The notes under the pieces are model-generated. The model saw only the letters and a program-made list of their open reading frames with translations. It made no database searches and was not told where the DNA came from. A DNA stretch of 64,000 nucleotides, taken from positions 5,394,001-5,458,000 of the forward strand of contig NZ_CP140772.1 of assembly GCF_037893185.1 (NCBI RefSeq), given 5' to 3'. A program made the translations under genes and the position numbers. Shown here piece by piece: positions 1 to 8,433 of the stretch; the stretch's first letter is position 1; every line of letters begins with the position of its first letter. Source of the stretch: Chitinophaga sp. 180180018-3. Its GTDB lineage: Bacteria; Bacteroidota; Bacteroidia; Chitinophagales; Chitinophagaceae.

Positions 1-85
1 GGGGTATACCGGCAGATGCTATGATCACGCCTCCCAGCAGTAATAAAGAGATCAATATCTTCCAGGACCAAACAATCTTTTTCAT
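1..85 (-). CDS. Secreted protein, N-terminal fragment cut by window edge
   Basis: An ATG at 83-85 on the minus strand opens a frame that stays open to the window edge (28 codons). The start reads MKKIVWSWKILISL, followed by LLLGG and a small-residue stretch, which is a typical signal peptide or single membrane anchor. It starts 25 bp after the stop of the giant YD/RHS-like gene on the same strand, so it is probably the last or next gene of that operon. Function cannot be told from the fragment. Nearly all of the gene lies outside the window. Confidence 0.6.
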   Translation of the reverse strand, partial: MKKIVWSWKILISLLLLGGVIIASAGIP

Positions 86-110
86 ATGTATAAGGATTCA
101 ATCAGTTTAA

Positions 111-3100
111 TTAATTCATTTTCTTGTATACTGAACGGCTTTCCTTCAGCGTCACTATACCTCTTTCCGTTTCTTTCTTCACCCGTATCAATATGCCTTC
201 ATCGTCATACTCATAGTAGGTAGCGAAATTATTTTCATCCATCTCCGCCATTACCCGCAGTGTTTTATCATCATACGCGTATGTTTTGATGTTACCGTCG
301 TACGGGAAGATCCGGATATCGTCTATCGCAGCGGCAGGCGATGCCGGGATCTGTAACGTAAGCGCATTGTTAGCACCCAGGGGTATTGTGCTCATATCCA
401 ATACGCCTTCTACCAGCTTCCATCCTTCTACGATTGCTTTGAAATCGAGCGGCACCAGTGTTCCATTTGCGCGGACTTCTATGTTCGGCACTGTTGCACC
501 TGCAGAACCGTCTTTCACCCAGGCGGAGAAAATGTATTTACCGTTGGGCTTCGGCTGAAATCCGCGGGGATACAATCCGTTTGTAGTCCTGGTCCTGTAC
601 TGCCCCAAGGCGTCTTTGTCGAGGTACGCGCCATCGTACGGTTTGTGTTCCAATGCGTGCACAGTCGTTTTCAGCTCCAGCGTTTTTGTCAGCTTCAGGG
701 AATAGTTTCCACTATGCGCATCATCTGATTTCAGATAAGTACTGTAATCGCTTCCGAAGAATTTATGCAGGTCGAATTCATTCATGCTGCATCCTCCTGC
801 CCCGCAAATACTGTTGAATCCGTAGTCTTCAAATCCATCATAATAAATCTCCCTGTTCATGGCATTCGCTGCCACTGCTACAGGCATGGCCCCACGGTAA
901 CCAAATGCCGCACTCGAATAGCGGAGCAATGCATCTTTATTTTCCTGCTCCTGACCGTATTTGTCGTATAATGTTACATAGCGGCTGGTGACCCATTTAT
1001 CGCTGTCCGGTGCTGCTACCCATTTGAGGTTAATAGCATCGAAATACCAATATGGTTTGTAATTTGTCAGATAGCCACTGTTGCGCAGATTCAGGCCAGC
1101 GCCTTTATTTTTGAAGATCTGCTGATCCGTCCGGTTCACTTCGTAAACCTTTTCCTCCGATACTCTCCAGTTTCCCAGGAAGCCCAGCACGTAAGGATTA
1201 ACAACGCCCGAAAGCGGCGTGGCGTCACAAACAAACGGAAAGTTGCACAGGCTTTCGATACTGCCTGTAACACAGGGATACCGGGATACTCGTCTGTTAT
1301 TTCCGTCGAGGATATAGGTATTCACTGCAGGATTGGGTGACACCATATTTAATGTACTGAACGCTGTATAACCAGGTACCTGCGAATCGGCCATCACAGA
1401 GAGGTCGTCCGGCGATTTGCTATATACCTCCACTCCTATTCCACCAGGATTATCTGTAGGACTCGAACCCGGGATAACAAAATTATAGAACTCAATACGT
1501 ATGGTATGCTTTCCGGCGGTCAGGCTAATCGGTATAACGTACCATTCTCCCCAATAACTTATACTGTTGTTTATATAAGGCGTAGAAACCCGGAGTACGT
1601 CGTCTATATAAACTTTTACCAGGTCATCCGCCGCGTAGCCAAGTGAACAGGAACCTCCGGTAGCCATATTAAAGCAACCTTCCATGCCCATCCATACCCC
1701 TGTTACTCCCTGCGAATTTTTAAGCCATACACTAGTCGAATTCAGTCTGCCACATGTACTAACAGATGAAGATGAACTTAAGGTTGATACACTTGCGGCT
1801 TTTGCATTACTATTGGTACCGGTGCCGGCTACACTGAATGTCTGCGTAGGCGGCGTAGTACAATCCCCTCCCCAGAACCAGCTCTTCTTAACTAATTTAG
1901 TACCGTCGGCACGCTGGAATATTGCACCATTGATTCCTGCGTCTGGTTTAACTGTCGACCTTACTACCTGCAGGGTGTCATTGGTATTTTCTACTGCATA
2001 CAATTCACAGCGGCTTCCATCCTGGCTTACCACGTATCCAGCAGGGCAACTGAAGCAAACAGGCGCTCCCCACTCTTCTTCATACAGTACGGCTTTTGTA
2101 TCTATCACTTTAAACGCGCTTGCATCTGAGGCAGAGAACACACCCAGGCGGTTTCCATCTACCGGATTCTTCAAACATACCACGGTGGCAGCGGCCGCAT
2201 TCAGCTGATTGCGGTAACCGGATCTGTATACCTTCAGATCGCCGGAAAAATTGGTATATACCTTTCCCTGATCATCCACCAGCCGGATCCTGCTAACAGG
2301 GTCTGAAGATGTCGGAGAATTAAGTATCCAGCATCTCCTGCTGGCACGTATGTCAATCAACTCGTCCCCACCGGTGAGCATGCCTGCATATTTATTTGCT
2401 ACGATACCACTGGCATCAGTCGTAATTCCTTTCAGCACGGTATTCGCGTTTTTGTACGCGCCCGACATTTTTCCGTACTTCCAGTATGCCGGCAGGGTGA
2501 CTGCAAATACAGGATCATTGAATTCATTGTTAGTACTGGACACCACCACCTGGCCTGTATTGCGGTCAAATATCAGGTTATTTGTAGTAGCCGTGGAGCC
2601 ATTAACGGTTTTCACCACCTTTTCCAGGATACCCGTCTGCTGTACCGTTTTTAAAACCGAAGCCGTGCGGAGAAGCTTATAGTCATCATTTGGTCTGAAA
2701 GGCCAGTGAGGAATGGGTATCGACCATGGACCAAAGGCAAGCACATCCACTCCTGACTGCACAGAAGTTCCCCTGTTAGCATTTTCCACTTCGCGCATAT
2801 CTGTCACCAGTTCTATTTCACGTCCCAGTGTTTCCGATTGCCAGATCTGGCCGTTTTCATCTATCGTTGTAACCGTATTATTCAGTTTCCTTTTATCACC
2901 ATCTAATGGATCCGATTTATAATAATATACTGTAGAAGACACCTCCGATCCACCCTGGTTAAATACCCTATCAGCCTTTGGCTTCCCATGCATATCGTTC
3001 AGCTTTATCACATATCCCTGCGACATCGCCAGTTCATATACCATAGTGCCTCCAAAGAAATCGCCCCGTCCGGAAGGTCCTCTTTTCTGTACATCCGGCC

Positions 3101-6100
3101 GCTGCTGTACTTCTACAATAACAGGATAATCCCTGGCGGTATAAAATTCGTGTTGTATCCAACCTGTAGTTTTCAGCGGGTCCGCATTACCAGAGGCATC
3201 GAGATCCTTTACAATTACCTTGCTGTATCCTATCTGTGGCGCAGGGAACAAGCTCTCCCCGAAAGGTTCTTCGACATAGAAAAAATTCGTCAGTGTACCT
3301 CTCGACTCCTGGCTATAAGGCACCGGCATGCGCATGGGATTTTCATCTCCGCCAATAGCTGGTTCATAGGAAGCCACCCCGCTACTGATAAGCGTTCCAT
3401 TTGCATTGGTAGTCCGGTACTCGTACTGCTGTCCGTATGTTGCGCCAGGAGCGGTACTGCTACTCATCTGATCCCATCCGTCCGACATATAGATCTTCCT
3501 TACACGGGCCGGTCCACCGAGTTTGATACCATCGGCTTTTACCATACGGGTAAAGCTTTTACCCAGATTCACATTTATACAGAAATCATTATCACGCGCT
3601 CTTTCGTTGAAATTCTTCTTTAATTCCGACAAGTTACCAATGGCGTTTACAATTGCGTTCAATGCCCTTTCTATTCCCGTAGCCGACTTGATCCTGTCTT
3701 CATATCCGGGATATGCATACATCGGATATTCCAGCCGCATTCGCTGCCAGGCCGCCATGATGAACGGGTTTGCTGTTACACTTCCTTCCGAAACATCCTT
3801 AAAAAGGATATTATAAGTACCGTCGCCATTATTCCGCACCTTGGTCACTTCTCCATAACAAATAACATTATCGAAACTTCCATCGTCCTGGCTTGTTGCA
3901 TTGTCCGTAAAATTTACATTCAATTTGGCATAGCAATCATTCCTTCCATTGAGATAGTCATTCACAAAATTCTGCAGAATTGCGGCATCATTAGCGCCAC
4001 GTAACGGGCCTGGTGCAGCTATTTTAAAACCGTGCGCATCACGCAGGCTGTTAGTTGCTGTACCTGTACTATCAGTTACCAATGCCTTTATGCCCATCAT
4101 TTGCATTGCCTTACGGTCCTGCACATACGCATAATCGCCCGATTCATATTCCACATTGATAGTGCCTCCTGTTGGCAATGTTATATTGGTAAGATTCCAC
4201 TGCCTGACATTGCTGTTGGCGAGACTCGAGTCCTGTATGGTGTATGGGAATTCATCATTCCTGAGCTGCCCGAACCCTCCGGTGGCATTGTTAGTAGAGG
4301 ATTTGAAAATACCCCACCTGTCGGAAGAAAGCGTTGAATACCCGGTATTGTACTTATAATCGAATACATAAGGATGATGTGCTCCTTTCTTTGAAGTACC
4401 ATAGGTGAAGTAAAGACTCTTTAACGTGTTCTTACCGCCGCCATTGATGCTGTTTGGTATACCAGGACATAATGAATAATCATAGTTAAGTACTACCGTC
4501 TTGATCGGATGTATCGGATCACTTTTGGAATATAACCTGATCTCCTTTAGCCGCCGCTGTTTCACCCCGGTATTGACTGTTCCTGCTACCCCGGTCACTC
4601 CGAGTGCATCGTCCCTGTCTTCTGTAAGGAAATAAGCAATCTTTGTTTTTGTTTCGATAGAATTGAGATACCAGAGTTCTTTCTCTCCATAAATTACAGC
4701 GCCTTTATCGTCAGTCGGATCTGCATTCAGCATGCGATTGTATAAAGCTTTTCCCGGAGTCATCGGGCTACGCCATTTGAAGTTACCGGTAACCTTTGAA
4801 TAATTAAATTTCACTGCGGTTCCCAGGTCATCATCAGTAATGCCATCATTGGTTACATCCACATAATCAGGACTCAATATTGCAGTTAACAGGTAAGAAG
4901 AGGCATATGGAGGCTGTGTTTCGTGCTTATAGTAATTATCTTTCCCATAATTATGCAGGATCTCTTCATTGGTATCCACATCCATTTGTATCAGATTCTT
5001 CGACAATGCCTCTGCATTTTTATACGCAGGATTCACCGCAAAGGTGTACTCATCCTGGCGGGTATTATAAACAGGCAAGCCGTAAACAGCGCGTTTTCCA
5101 TCATTTTCCGTTACAGTGATCTCTGATATATGATGAGGTTTTCTCAGCGCACCATCTGTTCTTGATATGGTTTGCGATACCTGCGGCCCACATGGTGGAA
5201 CTGCGGGGATCGACGGTCCATAGAACAAGTAGGAGGAAATAGCCTTGGAAGGAACCCTGGCTGCTTCCTGCGCAGTCAGGTAACTTACAGTAGTACCCCT
5301 CAATTGCCGCCCGCTTTTTTTGAACGGCGTAGCCGGCGTATATACGTTACCGTATTTATCATGCAATTGCCTGGTGGAGGACCTACCATCGAGACTAACG
5401 GCTACTACTTTTTCTCCCTGTATATTGTTCACAAAATCCGGGTCTTCTGCTGTCTGCTCTCCCATTAATTTGAAGTATGCCTGTTCTTCCTGTACTTTAG
5501 TACTGTCAGAGCTGTAATCTGCCTGTGACAGGAAAGCATTACTGGAACGCCATTTGCGGGTTACATTGGAAACTGTCTGCTTATAATAGTTTACCCCTCC
5601 ATGGAAATAGCCTCCAAATCCAAACTCTGCACCGAGGGTAGTATTGTCGGCCTGATCTTCAGCTGTAGGGTCAAACACTACACCGGTATTACCTCTTTGC
5701 AGTCTGAACTGACCGCTCCCCATCTGGCTGGTATAAGAAAAAACATCCGGCGTACTAACAGGCACCGGCAGGTTCGGCAATTTGGGGATAATAGGATTCT
5801 CCTTCTCCCTCATAAAATCCATTACTGCCAGCGGTAAATTGGTACCCCTATCCGCATACAGGTAACCGTACTCGGGGTTATTATGATTTTCAGATAACAC
5901 TGTTTGTTTGGCCATATAGCCCGTGAGGCCGCTACCACCGAAAATACCCATGGCATGCCCACCGAGTGTGATGCTGTATTCCTGATAGGTATTCTTAAAG
6001 CCAAAGTTGATTCTTGGAGTAAAGGGAGGCGTATTATAGCTATAGGTATATTCGGCGAGATCGCTGCGACGGGAGAAGGTGGCACCCAGTGTCAGATCCT

Positions 6101-6797
6101 TCAGTCCTTCCCTGGTATTATAACCAAGATTTGCCGAAAGACCTGGCTGGCCTTCCGCGGTATAAGCCATTAGTTGCAGGCCCCCGCTTACTGTCACACC
6201 ATTGCTGGTATTGGATTTCACTTCACCTTTTAACCCTGCCTCCATGAATCCTCCGGCAATATTGCCCAGGGTCAGGCCGGCATTTGCGCCAACCTCTGCA
6301 CCAATACCTGTATAGTTATCGCTGAAAACGCCTAATGAAAGGCCCCCACCAAGCTTTATCGCATTGCTGCCAAACAGCTCTGCTCTTATCATTCCTTTTC
6401 CTCCATAGGTTATCCTGTCTGCAAGCGTTTGTTTCGTCAGGAGATTGTCACCGGAAAAATCGTCCGGAACTCCCCTGAGCTGGCGGTTCACAGCCCCCAC
6501 ATTCAGGTTCCAGCCCAGCCCCACCCAGCTGGCCTCATCATCTATACCGGCACCGGAAGCGTAATTCAGATTAACGGGATAACCATCTACGTCTAATAAG
6601 GGAATATTATATTTAAATGATCCCGAAAAGAGATCTACCATATCATTCGCGTTATAGGCAGCAAACTGCTTATGCTCGGGCTGACTTGGCCCTGAGGTCA
6701 GGGCAAACGAACGAAACGGGATAAGCGTTTCTGTTGTCAACAACGACAAAAAAAACAATGCCAGCGCCTTCTTTATTTTTATATTCTGGATAATCAT
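111..6797 (-). CDS. Giant secreted YD/RHS-like surface protein (2228 aa)
   Basis: The protein starts with a signal peptide (residues about 1-33). Then comes a segment with DLFSGSFKYNIPLL and WVGLGWNLNVGAVNR, the lead-in seen in Bacteroidota RHS/SpvB-like giant proteins. Residues about 130-300 are glycine-rich and beta-stranded. Near residues 1700-1800 there is a jelly-roll-like segment (TAGKHTIRIEFYNF), and near 1980-2150 a carbohydrate-binding-like module (DGFEDYGF, HSGNYSLKL, YIFSAWVKDG). The end carries YD-type repeats (TYYEYDDEGILIRVK). No RHS core, toxin domain or T9SS sorting domain is visible after them, so it ends where other family members would continue. It overlaps the upstream lipoprotein gene by 4 bp (ATGA), which suggests coupled translation. 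Likely role: a large cell-surface or secreted protein; substrate unknown. Confidence 0.8.
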   Translation of the reverse strand: MIIQNIKIKKALALFFLSLLTTETLIPFRSFALTSGPSQPEHKQFAAYNANDMVDLFSGSFKYNIPLLDVDGYPVNLNYASGAGIDDEASWVGLGWNLNVGAVNRQLRGVPDDFSGDNLLTKQTLADRITYGGKGMIRAELFGSNAIKLGGGLSLGVFSDNYTGIGAEVGANAGLTLGNIAGGFMEAGLKGEVKSNTSNGVTVSGGLQLMAYTAEGQPGLSANLGYNTREGLKDLTLGATFSRRSDLAEYTYSYNTPPFTPRINFGFKNTYQEYSITLGGHAMGIFGGSGLTGYMAKQTVLSENHNNPEYGYLYADRGTNLPLAVMDFMREKENPIIPKLPNLPVPVSTPDVFSYTSQMGSGQFRLQRGNTGVVFDPTAEDQADNTTLGAEFGFGGYFHGGVNYYKQTVSNVTRKWRSSNAFLSQADYSSDSTKVQEEQAYFKLMGEQTAEDPDFVNNIQGEKVVAVSLDGRSSTRQLHDKYGNVYTPATPFKKSGRQLRGTTVSYLTAQEAARVPSKAISSYLFYGPSIPAVPPCGPQVSQTISRTDGALRKPHHISEITVTENDGKRAVYGLPVYNTRQDEYTFAVNPAYKNAEALSKNLIQMDVDTNEEILHNYGKDNYYKHETQPPYASSYLLTAILSPDYVDVTNDGITDDDLGTAVKFNYSKVTGNFKWRSPMTPGKALYNRMLNADPTDDKGAVIYGEKELWYLNSIETKTKIAYFLTEDRDDALGVTGVAGTVNTGVKQRRLKEIRLYSKSDPIHPIKTVVLNYDYSLCPGIPNSINGGGKNTLKSLYFTYGTSKKGAHHPYVFDYKYNTGYSTLSSDRWGIFKSSTNNATGGFGQLRNDEFPYTIQDSSLANSNVRQWNLTNITLPTGGTINVEYESGDYAYVQDRKAMQMMGIKALVTDSTGTATNSLRDAHGFKIAAPGPLRGANDAAILQNFVNDYLNGRNDCYAKLNVNFTDNATSQDDGSFDNVICYGEVTKVRNNGDGTYNILFKDVSEGSVTANPFIMAAWQRMRLEYPMYAYPGYEDRIKSATGIERALNAIVNAIGNLSELKKNFNERARDNDFCINVNLGKSFTRMVKADGIKLGGPARVRKIYMSDGWDQMSSSTAPGATYGQQYEYRTTNANGTLISSGVASYEPAIGGDENPMRMPVPYSQESRGTLTNFFYVEEPFGESLFPAPQIGYSKVIVKDLDASGNADPLKTTGWIQHEFYTARDYPVIVEVQQRPDVQKRGPSGRGDFFGGTMVYELAMSQGYVIKLNDMHGKPKADRVFNQGGSEVSSTVYYYKSDPLDGDKRKLNNTVTTIDENGQIWQSETLGREIELVTDMREVENANRGTSVQSGVDVLAFGPWSIPIPHWPFRPNDDYKLLRTASVLKTVQQTGILEKVVKTVNGSTATTNNLIFDRNTGQVVVSSTNNEFNDPVFAVTLPAYWKYGKMSGAYKNANTVLKGITTDASGIVANKYAGMLTGGDELIDIRASRRCWILNSPTSSDPVSRIRLVDDQGKVYTNFSGDLKVYRSGYRNQLNAAAATVVCLKNPVDGNRLGVFSASDASAFKVIDTKAVLYEEEWGAPVCFSCPAGYVVSQDGSRCELYAVENTNDTLQVVRSTVKPDAGINGAIFQRADGTKLVKKSWFWGGDCTTPPTQTFSVAGTGTNSNAKAASVSTLSSSSSVSTCGRLNSTSVWLKNSQGVTGVWMGMEGCFNMATGGSCSLGYAADDLVKVYIDDVLRVSTPYINNSISYWGEWYVIPISLTAGKHTIRIEFYNFVIPGSSPTDNPGGIGVEVYSKSPDDLSVMADSQVPGYTAFSTLNMVSPNPAVNTYILDGNNRRVSRYPCVTGSIESLCNFPFVCDATPLSGVVNPYVLGFLGNWRVSEEKVYEVNRTDQQIFKNKGAGLNLRNSGYLTNYKPYWYFDAINLKWVAAPDSDKWVTSRYVTLYDKYGQEQENKDALLRYSSAAFGYRGAMPVAVAANAMNREIYYDGFEDYGFNSICGAGGCSMNEFDLHKFFGSDYSTYLKSDDAHSGNYSLKLTKTLELKTTVHALEHKPYDGAYLDKDALGQYRTRTTNGLYPRGFQPKPNGKYIFSAWVKDGSAGATVPNIEVRANGTLVPLDFKAIVEGWKLVEGVLDMSTIPLGANNALTLQIPASPAAAIDDIRIFPYDGNIKTYAYDDKTLRVMAEMDENNFATYYEYDDEGILIRVKKETERGIVTLKESRSVYKKMN

Positions 6798-7333
6798 AAC
6801 CTGCAGCTTAAAGAATCAGTTAATTGGATATATTTCTTCTGCATGGGGAACACCAGCCTGGTAGAAGTAAACAGCCAGTCTTTATAAATCACAACTGCCT
6901 GTTGAACTGCCTCCAACGGCTTTCTTTCAAAAATCACCAGGTATTCTATTCCCCGTGCATTACCATTCGCCACCCTGTCCGCCTGCAGCGGCTTCAGGGT
7001 ATCATGGTTCAACACAAGCTGGAAAACAGTGTCCAGTCCGAAACTGGCCCGCTTATCGTCCTGCTTTTTCTTCTCTCCTTCCTCGTTAACGGGAAAGACA
7101 TTTATCTTAAAACACATTTCATCATGATCAGCTTCCTGCATCCTGCCATTCATACGTTCCCAGCATTCAGGCAGATAGGTAAGCTTTACTACTGTGCCGC
7201 CTATACGTTTTTCCTGTACCAGGCCGTTCTTCGGATCATTCATGGCCGCCTTCAGGCTGTTTTTGTTTCCTGATGTACAAGCCGCCATCATTAACACCAC
7301 AGGCGCTACCAACGTCATTGCCTTACTTATCAT
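6794..7333 (-). CDS. Small lipoprotein in surface-protein operon (179 aa)
   Basis: The N-terminus (MISKAMTLVAPVVLMMAAC) is a lipoprotein signal with Cys19 as the likely lipidated residue, so the mature protein should sit on a membrane. The rest is mixed alpha/beta without a family I recognise; charged stretches such as EEGEKKKQDDK separate two beta-rich parts. It overlaps the gene before it and the gene after it by 4 bp each, so it is part of a tightly coupled operon with the giant YD/RHS-like protein and the FN3-like secreted protein. Function unknown; a chaperone or anchoring role for the giant protein is only a guess from position. Confidence 0.75.
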   Translation of the reverse strand: MISKAMTLVAPVVLMMAACTSGNKNSLKAAMNDPKNGLVQEKRIGGTVVKLTYLPECWERMNGRMQEADHDEMCFKINVFPVNEEGEKKKQDDKRASFGLDTVFQLVLNHDTLKPLQADRVANGNARGIEYLVIFERKPLEAVQQAVVIYKDWLFTSTRLVFPMQKKYIQLTDSLSCRL

Positions 7334-8430
7334 TCTGCGTCGTTTTTATATAGGAATCTTAATTGTTTCATTTCTCCATCGGGCAGCTTCACTGTCAGCT
7401 GATAGTAATAACCATCAGTAAAGGATCTGTTATCAGAGATATCTATGATCAGGTGATTCCAACCGCGCTCCAGTGTCACTTCCGGCAGATGCTTTACGAC
7501 TTGTTCCGGTTTAGTGATGCAGCTGATATTATACTGTAGCTTCGTTTTGGCATACACGTTTTGCACCGCAAATAATACGCGGCCTCTTGCCAGGTAAAAG
7601 TTCCCTTTCACCAGGTCATCGATATTGCGAAAACTTTCAGGGGTTGTGGTGCGGGAGCTGTCGGTACAATTCACTTTGAAGGTCCACATCTCCGAATTTA
7701 CCAACAGCATTTCTCCCCGGTAGGCGCTCACCTGCCATATATACTCATGGCCTTCCTGTAATTCTTTTGCTCCCGGAGGGAAGAACAGCATGGGCAGATT
7801 GATATATTGCTGATTGATCAGCGGAAAATTATATCTCAGTGCTTCTGCTTTTGCCTGACCAGGCTTCAATTCTGTCAGCAACAGCCGGTACTGCATTCCG
7901 GGTATCGCCGGCAGCACCGGTTGCCAGTAAAATGGCGGCCGTTTGTCGCAGATGTTGTCTCCATCCACCGGCGACGCCAGGATCAATGGAGAAAACGGCT
8001 GCAGGTAGTAATCAAAGCATTGAACGCCTAATGGCTCGCCACCATGACTGGCGCCGTCCTGCAATTCAAAACAATATTCATACTCTGCTTCTGTAAAATA
8101 GCCCGACTGCCGGCATACATCTGCTATTTTGTTGTTGCCAAAATTGATACTGGCGCCGGCTAATATGCCTCCTGGCAAAGGATTGGTTCCGGGATTTATT
8201 TTAAATGATGCCGTTTTAATGGTAACAATCTTTCCTGCCTGTGGCGATGTTACAGTGATCTGCAATTTTACATCCCGTTGCTGTGTTGCCGTAGAAACCA
8301 CTCTTGCCTGAAAAAGGCCATCAACAGTTCTTCCGTGCACTTCTGGCAGAAACACAAATGATACCTGCGCCCGGGCCGCCATAGCGGATAACAGCAGTAC
8401 TACCATTATCCAATGTTTAAACCTCTTCAT
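7330..8430 (-). CDS. Secreted FN3-like protein (366 aa)
   Basis: It has a clean signal peptide (cut after about AMAARAQ, residue 22). The central part contains SPVDGDNICDKRPPFYWQPV and a later EYIWQVSAY, the proline/tryptophan/tyrosine pattern of a fibronectin type III-like or similar beta-sandwich fold. The N-terminal third (residues 25-130) is another beta-rich domain. There are several cysteines (CRQSGYFTEAEYEYC), which fits an exported protein. It lies 3 bp after the beta-barrel-like gene and overlaps the lipoprotein gene by 4 bp. I do not recognise a named family; it looks like a fixed partner of the giant surface protein. Confidence 0.75.
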   Translation of the reverse strand: MKRFKHWIMVVLLLSAMAARAQVSFVFLPEVHGRTVDGLFQARVVSTATQQRDVKLQITVTSPQAGKIVTIKTASFKINPGTNPLPGGILAGASINFGNNKIADVCRQSGYFTEAEYEYCFELQDGASHGGEPLGVQCFDYYLQPFSPLILASPVDGDNICDKRPPFYWQPVLPAIPGMQYRLLLTELKPGQAKAEALRYNFPLINQQYINLPMLFFPPGAKELQEGHEYIWQVSAYRGEMLLVNSEMWTFKVNCTDSSRTTTPESFRNIDDLVKGNFYLARGRVLFAVQNVYAKTKLQYNISCITKPEQVVKHLPEVTLERGWNHLIIDISDNRSFTDGYYYQLTVKLPDGEMKQLRFLYKNDAE

Positions 8431-8433
8431 ATA

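Noticed and set aside
6824..7273. 149-codon plus-strand frame opposite the lipoprotein gene
   Set aside because: Antisense shadow of a coupled, signal-peptide-bearing gene on the minus strand.
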